Origin: Rotaria sp. Silwood1
Lineage: Eukaryota > Rotifera > Eurotatoria > Philodinida > Philodinidae
DNA: 64,000 nt
Assembly: GCA_905250075.1 (NCBI GenBank)
Contig: CAJNOP010000033.1
Location: 797,654 to 861,653, forward strand
Direction of reading: 5' to 3'
Positions 10,495 through 20,800 of this stretch are shown here, one piece after another. The translations under genes were made by a program, and so were the position numbers. Numbering within the stretch: the stretch's first letter is position 1; every line of letters begins with the position of its first letter. Under the pieces are notes generated by a model. The model was not told where the DNA came from. It did no database searches and was given only the letters and a program-made list of their open reading frames with translations.

Positions 10495-11126
10495 CAGTAT
10501 AACCTCTATATGTGAGCACCTCCCACTAATGAGCAACTCCTTATACTGAGCGCTCTGTGGGCCGCCCGAGTAAATTTTGCTGGAAATGAGTCTCTCAATT
10601 GTGAGCATCTCCTCATTCTGTTAATGAGCGCATTGTATTGGTCCTACGAGCAATAACAACCTCTATAATATGAGCAATGTGTTTTGTAACTGACATATAA
10701 ATGATTTTATGTCGTCTGCTTTATTAAAAATAAACAAAGGACACATATTTGACCGACATAGACTAATCGGACGTAATTAGAAGAAGAAAATTACTTAGTA
10801 TAATTAATGTTGTTTGGTGTGACATGTCCTCATTTTTGTAATAATAGTCGCTAACATCAAATAATGTCACCATGTGTCGATTTACCTCTATTTAGAAAAA
10901 CTTAGTTTTGGTGTTGTAAAAAGTTGTTATCTTAGAAAAGAAATTATTATTTGAATAAATAAATTATTGAAAAGAAGTACAATATCACTGCACATTCGAA
11001 AAGTGTTTTCGGGTGAATATTCAGACTCTTCATGAAGGATTTAAAAACCTCCCAATAATAAGCACCTCCTTAAAGTGAGCACTTTTGACCGGTCCCCATA
11101 GTGCTCACATTAGAGAGGTTATACTG
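10495..11126. mobile_element. pogo/Tigger-like non-autonomous element (632 bp)
   Basis: Termini are CAGTATAACCTCTATATGTG and its inverted partner (..CACATTAGAGAGGTTATACTG), with a TA duplication at 10493-10494 and 11127-11128. CAGTATAACCTC ends with TA duplication are characteristic of pogo-group Tc1/mariner elements. Sub-terminal sequence repeats the end motif several times (GAGCACCTCC, GAGCAACTCC, GAGCATCTCC, CAACCTCTATAATATGAGCA), on both sides of an AT-rich core. No transposase frame is present, so it would depend on another element. Confidence 0.75.
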
Positions 11127-11649
11127 TAAATAGAGATATAAACCTATAAGAAAAAGTAAAAAGTTTAGTATATATCATTTATATGGTTAATTGCATTCAT
11201 GTCTCTTTTTGAAATAATGATAATTTGTAGGGAATTATATAATAAATAGATTTTTAGAAAGACTGTCAAACTAAACAAATAAATCATATTTTTAATGACA
11301 AAAGAAAACTATAGATATACTGAAAATCATTTATTGGTAGTTATTTAGATATTTATCTGTCCATATATCATCAAAATTTTAATATTCAAGATTACGAATA
11401 TTAATTACTCAATAGAAAAAAAAAAGATACTGAATTATGATGGATAGCTTTTACAAAGACAAAAAGTGACAAAAGAAAACAAAAAATGTTTATTCATTCA
11501 TATTCGCCTTTGTTCAAAGCTAAAATGATAAAAACTTAAGATTATACTTGGAAAATATTTCGATATTTTGATTTGCTTTCTATTTCATAGATTAATTTGG
11601 TCTAGCTAGAAACAGTAGAGGAAACAAGCATTGTTTTAGCTATTGTTGA

Positions 11650-14111
11650 CTATGAAAACAAATCATCAAATGAATTTGTTGCTGTTGGCGGAGCAATAGG
11701 TGTAAGAGATATCAAACCAGAAGAATTTGGTTGCTGTTGATAAACAAAAGATGTTTGTTGAGTTGGTTGAACAAACATATTAGTATTAACAGTATGCATT
11801 GGTGCAGTCGTCGTAAACGTTAAAAATAGATCACCAGTATCTACGATAGAACCTGATTGTTGATTTGTTTTAGTGGCTGTTGATGGCGATGCATGTATAT
11901 TGAATACATTAGCAAGAGGCTGAATATAAAGATAATCATCATTACTCAAGCAGACAAACATTTTCAAAAAAGCGTTTAAACGCATAAAGAAGGGCTTAAT
12001 ATCCATAAAAAGTGGACGTGTTTGGCTCACAATCGCGGTTTCCGACTGTCAGCGAAAAACGACCACTTTTTGCCCTTTTGATGCGTTTAAACGAGTTTTC
12101 AGCAAAAACACGCTTGTTAACTCGTATAAACGCATAAAAAGAACATAAAAAGTAGTTATCTTTTTCCTTTTCGTGAACTGTGATTGTAATTATGATTGTG
12201 ATTTATGAGTATGAAAAAGATGACAACTTTTTTATGATCGTCTTATGCATTTACACGCGTTTATCACCGTTTTTTTGCTGAAAACGCACAAAAAGGGCAA
12301 AAAGTGGTCGTTTTTCGCTGACAGTCGGGAACCGCGATTGTGACCCAAACACATCCACTTTTTATGGATTTTGAGCCCTTTTTTATGCGTTTAAACGCAT
12401 TTTTGAAAATGTTTGTCTGCTTGGATAACGAATGTTTTTGTATGGGCTAGGAAAAATAATTTTAAAAACGTACATTTTCTACACGAGAAGCTTGTTGTAT
12501 AATAGGCATTACAGGCTCGTTAATATTCCACGGATTGATATTAGGTGTTGATGGTTGTTGAGCTGTTTGTGTTGGTCGAGGAATTGTTGTTGAAAGACTA
12601 TCTCCCCACACATTATCAAACGCAGGCGTCTACTAGGTAATTTTTATTGAAAAAGGTCGATAATAAAATATTATGCATACTTTGGGCGCTGATGGTGTTT
12701 GTGAAACCGTTTTTGAAGAACTATTTCCCGAAACATCATCACACAAAACCGTCTATTAGTTAACTTATATTAGAACGAAAGACAACAAAATATCATATGT
12801 ACTTTGGGTGCTGGTGTTATTTGTGAAGCCATTGTTGGTGGAGCATCTCCCCATATATTATCAAACAAAGGATTCTACAAGTAAATTTCAATTAAAAAGA
12901 TTGAGAATAAAATACCATACGTACTTTGGATATTGATGGTGTTGGGGAAATTGTTGTTGAAGGACTATCTCCCCACGCATCATGAAACAAAGGCGTCTAC
13001 GAGTTAATTTCTATTAAAAAGGTGCATAATAAAATATATACATACTTTGGACGTTGATGTTGTTTGTAAAACTGTTGCTGAAGGACTATTGCCCCAAGTA
13101 TCATCAAACGAAAAAGTCTAGGGAATTTTTATTAAAAAGATCGTCAACTAATTATTACACATACTTTGGGCGCTGATGCTGTTTGTGAAATCATCGCTGA
13201 AGGACTATCTCCCCATACATTAGCAAACGATGGCGTCTAAGAATTAATTTCTATTCAAAAGATTGAGAATAAAATACTATGCGTACTGTAGAAGCTTGTG
13301 CTGATTTAGAAACAGGTTCTACAGATATTACTGGTGGCTGTGGTGTAGAGGCAGAACTAGATGTTAATGATGATTGCTGAAAAAAAAATTGTATAAATAA
13401 AATAGATTTCATTTATCGTTACTTGTATTGAAACAGTTGATGGTTCTGGTAAAACAAATGTAGATGTTGGCTGATTCGTTTCTGCTTTAGCCTTTTCTGA
13501 ATTTTTAAATTGTTCCATAACTGTTTCAAAAAGATCTTTAAATGCAATAACAGTTACTACTGCTGATCGTTCAGTTTTAATAGCCCAAAATTGATGACGA
13601 CCATCACTTGTATTGTAAATATATCCAAATGCACGTATATCACCTGGATCCAATATAACATATGATATACGTGTAACTTCATGATCAGCAATTTGAACCT
13701 AATAAATAATACTTTAATTTAGAAAAATAAAATAACATTTTTTTATTCATACTTTAGTAGCTTCATCGATAACTTTAACTCCATTCACAGTTAAATTTAA
13801 TTGAATTCTTTGTTTATGTTCACCACGAGCACGTACAATAGCTTTAAGTCTAAATATTGACTCGAGACATAGTTTTTCGTCAAGATCAAATCGTAAATCT
13901 TCCATTCCTTTATTTTAAATGAAAATTAATTCAATTTTCAAAATTTTCTTTTTACGTAATTTTCATACCAATAATTTTGCATCTAAATTGAACTCCATTG
14001 CCTTCAAATTTCTTTGACTTTATTCCTTAAAAAATAAAATAATATAAATTCTTCAAATTTCATTCTAGCAGATTTCGGCAAACCCTTTGCTATTTCATTT
14101 ATTTCTGACAT
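11650..14111 (-). CDS. Disabled (DAB)-family PTB-domain adaptor with repeated exons
   Basis: Twelve exons (minus): 14111-14084, 14025-13969, 13907-13753, 13698-13423, 13376-13287, 13236-13165, 13117-13046, 12996-12925, 12874-12803, 12752-12681, 12629-12474, 11919-11650; 463 aa. Residues about 10-165 form a phosphotyrosine-binding domain closest to Disabled: KKFEGNGVQFRCKIIG, GEHKQRIQLNLTVNGVKV, IRAFGYIY, GRHQFWAIK, FKDLFETVMEQF. DAB proteins bind NPxY motifs of LDL-receptor-type tails and link cargo to clathrin or Reelin-type signalling. After the PTB domain come five successive 72-nt, phase-0 exons, each coding a 24-residue unit such as TPSFANVWGDSPSAMISQTA, then a longer sixth version. The tail ends NSFDDLFS. 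The first donor is GTTTGC. The last intron carries a palindromic element. The gene is convergent with the operon on its left. Confidence 0.87.
11947..12423. mobile_element. 477-bp palindromic (fold-back) element in last Disabled intron
   Basis: The left end CAAGCAGACAAACATTTTC and the right end are exact inverted copies, and the arms pair for about 160 bp at very high identity, including GACTGTCAGCGAAAAACGAC and GCGTTTAAACGCATAAA. A loop of about 100-150 bp carries less well-paired sequence. The near-identity of the arms suggests a recent insertion. No target duplication is evident and no protein is encoded. It extends an otherwise short intron (12473-11920). Confidence 0.7.
12629..13236 (-). 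repeat. Tandem exon-intron duplication array within Disabled gene
   Basis: Five coding units of exactly 72 nt (starting 13236, 13117, 12996, 12874, 12752) and the beginning of a sixth (12629) repeat with a period of about 120 bp. Both exons and the roughly 50-bp introns are related; the introns share motifs such as TTAATTTCTATTAAAAAG and AATAAAATA. The consensus unit is TPxFDxxWGDSPSxTxSQTxSxPK. The duplicated block is exon plus intron, and all copies remain in frame. Confidence 0.85.
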
Positions 14112-14358
14112 TTTTTGATAATTTGTAACAAATTCTAAATGAATGTAAAAAAATTTAATATGGAAAAACAAACTACCTGAAGAGTACTTATACGCATTTA
14201 CGTAGATCATAGACAATGAATAATGATAAGAATTCTTTTCGTTTAAAGATATATTGCAAATGTAAAATTAACAAAGAAGAAGAAGAAAAGAAAAGATAAC
14301 TATTCTTATAAATATTTTATTAACACATTCTTTCTTTTTTTTTTTGTGGTTTTATAAT

Positions 14359-15531
14359 CTACAAATGAATATGACAACAACAATAGTTTCTCATAAGATT
14401 ATGATTATGATTAATATTCTGTAGATCTCCATTAAATGTGTATGCAACTGTTGTTGTAGAATTTTTGTCTGCTAATTCTAATTGATTGTTATTTTCAAAG
14501 AATTTCTTTTGTCGAAAATAATGATTAAAATTTTGTTTAGATTTTGTAAAAAAACGTTTTAATTCATGACGAAATTTTGCATCAATTACCATATAAATAT
14601 AAAAATTCATTGCAAATGATATATGATATATATAAAGTGCATAATGTTCTAATTGTTTAATTAATTGTGAATTTTTATTGTCTTCTTGTCGATTATTTAA
14701 TAAACGCCATGTATGTATAGATGCATAAGGTGCACCTATAATTAAATATGATGTCGAAACAGTTAATAATAATTTTGTTATTTTACGTGATGCATTACGA
14801 CGTGTTAATTCACGTCGTCTATTTAAATGTGAATGACTTCGAAATAGAAATTCATGTCGATCTTGTTTCATACGATGTAATGATATAAGAATAATAATAT
14901 TCATTGTTATTATAACAATATATGGTATAAGAAAAACAATAATACAATCAATTATGTCCATATATATATTTACCCAACGAAATTCTGGACGAGAATAACA
15001 TTTACCATCAACAATACCAATTAAAAATGGTAAATATGAATATATTAAACAAGCAATTATTATTATTGATAATGATAAACATCGAGAACGATACCAAGAA
15101 AGAACATGAGATACTCGAAATGGATTTATAACCGCAAATAAACGTTGAGTAGTAAATGCTATTGTATAATAAGCATTGATAAAATTGCAGACATATGTTA
15201 TATATAATGTAAGTTGACAAATAACTGGACGATGTAAAACATTAATATAATTTGATAACCATAAACAAAATAATATGATTAAATACATTGTATCTGATAT
15301 AGCCATATAAAATAAAAATGGATAAACAGACATATTTGAACCAATTGATCCAATTTTTGTACGAAATGCTCTTTGACAAAAAATAATAATAACAAATGCA
15401 TTTCCAATTGAACCAATTATAGTAAGTAATAATAAATAAATATGATTAAAAAAGAAATGTAAACTATCAAGAAAATAATGAGATAATGGATTCGTTAAAT
15501 TATTCATTGAAGAATTAGCCATTGAAGTCAT
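14359..15531 (-). CDS. Intronless rhodopsin-like GPCR (peptide-receptor type)
   Basis: One uninterrupted 390-aa frame with seven hydrophobic segments. The N-terminus has N-glycosylation sites (NSS, NLT). TM1 carries TIIGSIGNAFVI, with the conserved Asn. A cysteine before TM3 (RPVICQLT) and one in loop 2 (GKCYSR) can form the usual disulphide. The TM3 end reads TTQRLFAVINPFR, so the DRY motif is replaced by TQR. TM6 lacks CWxP (TVSTSYLIIGAP). TM7 ends MNFYIYMVIDAKFRHELKRF, replacing NPxxY. This pattern resembles invertebrate FMRFamide/thyrotropin-releasing-hormone-type receptor expansions. The C-tail is basic and ends with a Cys cluster (NYCCCHIHL), a possible palmitoylation site. The ligand is unknown. 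It lies upstream of Disabled on the same strand. Confidence 0.85.
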   Translation of the reverse strand: MTSMANSSMNNLTNPLSHYFLDSLHFFFNHIYLLLLTIIGSIGNAFVIIIFCQRAFRTKIGSIGSNMSVYPFLFYMAISDTMYLIILFCLWLSNYINVLHRPVICQLTLYITYVCNFINAYYTIAFTTQRLFAVINPFRVSHVLSWYRSRCLSLSIIIIACLIYSYLPFLIGIVDGKCYSRPEFRWVNIYMDIIDCIIVFLIPYIVIITMNIIILISLHRMKQDRHEFLFRSHSHLNRRRELTRRNASRKITKLLLTVSTSYLIIGAPYASIHTWRLLNNRQEDNKNSQLIKQLEHYALYIYHISFAMNFYIYMVIDAKFRHELKRFFTKSKQNFNHYFRQKKFFENNNQLELADKNSTTTVAYTFNGDLQNINHNHNLMRNYCCCHIHL

Positions 15532-15953
15532 TATTCGGAAAACAAAAAAAAAAAAAAATAAAATCTATAATCAATAAAAATATTATAAAAAAAATAATAA
15601 TAAAGAACGTCATTTAGAAAAGAATAAACTTATGATGACACATTCATTTTTTTTTTCTTTGTAACATACTTCATATTGTCTTTGTTTTCTTGTTGAAAGT
15701 TTTCTATAGAATGATAGAGAAAAATATATCTCATTAAAATGCTTTATAAAATTAGCCTAGAAACGTTTATTAATTAGAAGTTTACGTGATGAAATATCCT
15801 GCAGGATTTCTAGGTAATTTTTTTTTTATGAATACTTTTCATTAAATAATGAATAACCAAACTAAATTATATATGTTCTACTTATCAGTTTTGTCAATGT
15901 CAAAAAAATATTTACAGTCAAAGTTTAAACTAATGTTTTCTAAAAAAATCTTT

Positions 15954-15990
<37 letters not shown>

Positions 15991-16964
15991 GACTAATGGA
16001 AAAAATATATTTATCGTATAGATTATGATGATAATTATTGATAATTCTACTTTTGAAATCACATAAAAATAGCACTTAAAAAAAGAAAAGACTAATTACG
16101 CAGAACTATCGAAGAAAATAAATCTTCGTTTTACTAATAGCTGCTTTGTATATAATGTTGGTTAATGTTAACCATCTATTCTCCTACAAGTTTTTGTTTT
16201 TTTAATAGAAAAGATTTATTGTTTTATATATCTCTATTCTTATATAGATATGCTAATCAATAAAATACTTTTTATTGATTTGTCTAAAGTAAGTAAAAAG
16301 TAGAAAGTTTAAAATGACTCTATACAATATTAGAAAATTTTCTTTTTTGAGAAAATTTCAAATGTATGTCTAGCTGACTTGTTACCTTTTACTTATCATA
16401 CTAACCTATTTCAAAGAAAAATATTTTATTATGATATTTTCTCTCTTTTCTGTTCTATCTGGCACAGCATGAGTGTTCTTATGGTTTAATTAGACAACAT
16501 ATTTTTTTTTCAAGACGGATCTATGGAGGAAACTAGATATTAATGATTCTGGAAGGTTACAGAAACTCGTGCTAGAGGCATACACTTTATCATAAACTAA
16601 TATATTTATGTTGATTCTTATTATTCAGTTTCTAGTGATTAATATGATACACTCTTATTCAAGAAATTTTTAAGATCAAAATGTACTACGATAATTGGTG
16701 AACTATTTGAGGTACGCACGGTGCAAAAACCTAGTACATGTATTTTTCTCGTTTATTTATAAATGTTTTGATACAACTTCACGAGTTAATTACGAATATA
16801 TAATTTTTATTTTGATTCAACCACTACTTCGCTGGGAAGAAAACTAAAAAACTTGAATGACTAAAAATGTAGCATTAACAAATATGCGCCTTTTTTTCTA
16901 CAGGAATTTAATAAAAAAACTATTTTCTAACTTAGCATCAAAGACGGAACAGAAAAACGCTATT
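15532..16964. other. Gene-poor AT-rich region
   Basis: No supported exon. It contains an A26-type homopolymer at 15961-15986 and scattered short A/T runs. The left part should hold the GPCR promoter. Confidence 0.5.
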
Positions 16965-17846
16965 TGACTAGATTTTATGTTGATAAAGTTAAACAAAATC
17001 CTGTCCAAATATGGATATATCTAAAATGTCTTGTGACACGTACTTTTAAATAGTTTCACAAATTTATATCATTTTTTTGTGACAAGAGCTAGAAACTAGT
17101 GCTTTACCTAATTAGAACGGTCAGGTCGTGAACTAGAAACGTATCCATGTAGTCTCTTTCTAATTTTGTTTGATTGTTGAGGAAATCAAATTTTTCCTTA
17201 TTCAGTGACAAAATTAGATTGACAAAAACAATTCAATAATTCTTTCGTATGTAGCGTTTTTTTTTTATTGCTATAGCTCAATTGTAGATTAAAATAGATA
17301 ATATATTTAGAATAAGCATGAAAAACTACATTGAATCATATGTGTTTTAAGTTTTTTTATAACAAAAAACCTGACTCTTTGAGAAAATAGAGGCAAAATT
17401 TTCAGAAAATAAATCTGAGGAGGACCCCCAAGTGTATTTATTATTACAAACAATTTTTACTAACACATAGGTTATTACGTACAGTTTTTGATACTAATTT
17501 TGAATATAAGATCTATGTTAATTTACAATTGAGCTACAATAATAAAAAAAAACTACTAAACTATGTGGACACATTTTACACTTTTTTTGTAAATCTAATT
17601 TTGCTACTGAATAAGAGAAAAATTCAATTTTCTAAACAGTAAAACTAAATTAAAAGAAAAATTGCATGAATACATTTCTAGCTCATGATCCGATGATTCT
17701 CATGAGGTAAACACTTGCTTTTAGCTCTTGCAACAAACAATTAGATAGATTTACAAGACTATATACAAGTGCGTGCTCTGAGACATATTGGAGATATCTA
17801 TATTTGGGCACAATTTTGTTTTACCTTATCAACTCAAAACCTAATC
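16965..17846. mobile_element. ~880-bp imperfect long inverted repeat (old fold-back element)
   Basis: The two halves pair around a centre near 17404. GTTGATAAAGTTAAACAAAA at about 16980 pairs with TTTTGTTTTACCTTATCAAC at about 17814, CAAATATGGATATATC with GATATCTATATTTG, GACAAAATTAGATTGAC with the inverted copy near 17595, and AGCTCAATTGTAG (17277) with the inverted copy near 17522. Identity is about 70-75% by eye, with indels. No coding frame. Confidence 0.55.
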
Positions 17847-20800
17847 AAATAATGTTTTCTATTCATATTTTGATCCTGAATAAGAATAAAATGTCTTCGT
17901 AACGTTCAAGAAAATAATATAATTAAAATATGACAATTTCTGTAAAAAAAAATAGAAAGCAAGTTCACCTTTGTCAACATGACTTTTTCAATGAAACAGT
18001 GGTTGACTCACAATAGAAACTATATATATTACTAAAGAAAATAATACGACGTAGTTTTATGTATTATTCCTATATGGATACTTCTGACTACTTGGCAAAT
18101 AAACAGGAAAATGTTTCGTGACTAAGTCTTTAACAATGTCAGATTTCTATACATTTATTTCTTTATACGTTCTTAACATTTTTTTTCTATATGATATTTA
18201 TAGCATGCTTTATAGGCATTCTTGATGTAGCTAGTGTCTATTGATGTAAATATGAGAAAATGAGTTTCTATTAAATGTATGACCAAGTATCATCATATTA
18301 TTGTTAAATTAAATGAAAAACGTTTAAATTTGAATATAATAAAAGCATTATACAATATAAGATGTCTTAAAATATATTCAATAACTTCAAAAAATTATAA
18401 GAAACAAAAGTAAGTTTAGATACTTTATTAATTGACACATGTCAAATGAAAGAAACATCGAGATTAAACATATTTAAAAGATATGAAAAGTAAAATGTTA
18501 ATCACCACGTATATTTATAAGATTATTCTGATAGAAAAAAAAGAGAATACGTTGCAACGTTATATTCATCTTCTGAGTGTAGAAATGTGTTATTTCATAC
18601 TTTCCGATCAAATTTAGATGTCATGCAGAAAAAAATATATATAAATAGAAGTTTTCTTTTGCAACACTTAATATAATTAACAATGAAAATTAAAATATTC
18701 ATTTGACAATCATGGTATAAATCATCATAATGTTAAACAAAACTAAGAGACAAATCTGTCATTATGTTTTCATGTAATTTTTAAACAGAAAGCATTTGTA
18801 AGTACTGTATGAATTAATTATATCCTGAATATTTATAACAAAAAAAAACAAGCTTCTTATTGACAATGAATACCGACTTTTATCTTTATATCTATTTGAT
18901 TAACTAATACTTACCGGCGACATTCTAGTTTAAAGAATATCTAATGAATACTGCTGTTTTTTTTTCTCATGATTTCTTTTTAATCATGATGAAGTATCTT
19001 TTTTTTTGACTACATGTTTAAGTACAATGGAATTGTCGAAAGACCTAGCTTCCTACTACATAATTAAACGAAAATAAATTTTTTATATTTATTTTCAGAT
19101 TGTTTTAAGTACTAGACAATAATATCTTCAAGAGTAACATCTCAAAAACTAAATGATAATAATAAATATATTCATGATACTTTAAATAAATATTTTAATT
19201 TAGATAAAAACTAGAATATATTATGCAATCTTAAAAGGTATATCTTAATAAGATACATTTTGACATTAAAATTTTTCTTCAAATTTCATGCTTACAATGC
19301 ATATTCACATGTCAAATTTACATACTTCATTTTTCTTATTATATCGAATCATAAATATGATGTTTATACGTCAAAAAAAACTATTGACTTACATGACATA
19401 ACGAATAGTATCGAGTACGTTGTATTTTTATTAATTGTTCATGGTTTGTATCACATTAAAAAAAGAAAAAGGAAGAACGTCATAAACAATATTTCTATCT
19501 ATAAAGAGAAAAAAAAAAATGTGATTCACTTAAATTATTAACTGACACGGAACACTTTTATTGATATGCAAATGCCCATAAACTTTTGCCTTTATTGTTA
19601 TTATTAATTAATAAAGAAAAAAAATGAATGATTGCCGTGTCATTTTTTTAATTTTATATATCAGTAATTTTAAATAATAATAAAAAAAAAAAAAAGAAAA
19701 AGAGAATTATTACTAATTGTTTTTTCCGATGACAACATTATAAAATTATTCACTTAAATGTTTTGTTATTTTTCTCTTCATTCTCAAATCACCTGCATAT
19801 CGTTACATTCAATATTCGAATATTTGACAATTATATATACATAGTATTTAGGTTTCTGCTAAATTTGACAAGAATAAACAAAGGTCTATTGAGAATTAAT
19901 GTTAATTATTCAATATGATAAATGAAATCAAAAGGTATATGGAGAATTCAACAATTACTAGATTTTAATTCATCATATATACATATATATAAACAATCAA
20001 TAGAAATAACTTCTATTATTACATCAAATACATTGAGTAGATTATTGAAGGGTATTTTCTATTGTAAGACAAAGAATCATAAGGTTATTAAGTCATAAAT
20101 AATTATGAACACATTATCTCTGCCCAGAGCTGTTTTTAATTATGAATACTAAAAGAAAAAAAAAAACAAGGATCAATATCTATAATGAAATATAAAATTT
20201 TATCGGATTACTATAAATGAAATTTTGGTTCGACGTCACTTGATACTATTAAAGTAAATCAACTCAATTACCTATTGATATTTTGAGGCAACAGTCTATA
20301 AATCAAAGTTCTTTTTCTATGTTTTTAATATAAACAAATTCTACTAAAATAAGATAATCGTCGTGTATGAAACTTTAATCAATTATGAGATCTATTTATT
20401 AAGAGGGACGATAATGATTATATCATGCTATAATTAAAATAGAGTAAAAAAAAACTGTAAAAAAAATTCTTTTGTACAAATCAAATTAGTTATTAATAGT
20501 AAAAAAACTTTTGAAGCCTAGATACTCATGATTTTATATTAATATATTCTTTTGAATAGAGACTTTTAACAAGGATCTCATAGATCCTTTTTTTGTCCGT
20601 TTGATATTCTGCAATATGTAGAACGATGTGTTTCTTTGTCTATATATATATTTATAATTATTATATTCATAGATAATTAATATGAACGATGTTCAAAGTT
20701 TCTTTTTTTCTTTTAAACTAACTGAGTTCTATTAATTACAAAACATAACGTGTTACTTACAATTAATAAACTCGAATTCCTTTGATATAAAAATAAAACA

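Larger units (their letters stand above)
9299..11649. other. Intergenic between convergent RIIa-type and Disabled genes
   Basis: No coding frame is supported. The stretch contains the 3' end of the RIIa-type gene, a fold-back element at 9671-9921 and a pogo-like MITE at 10495-11126. The remainder is plain AT-rich sequence. Confidence 0.6.

Noticed and set aside
11950-12030. N-terminal part of the 126-codon frame leading into the last Disabled exon
   Set aside because: It is translation of the palindromic element; the exon starts after the acceptor at 11920, which restores frame with the upstream exon.
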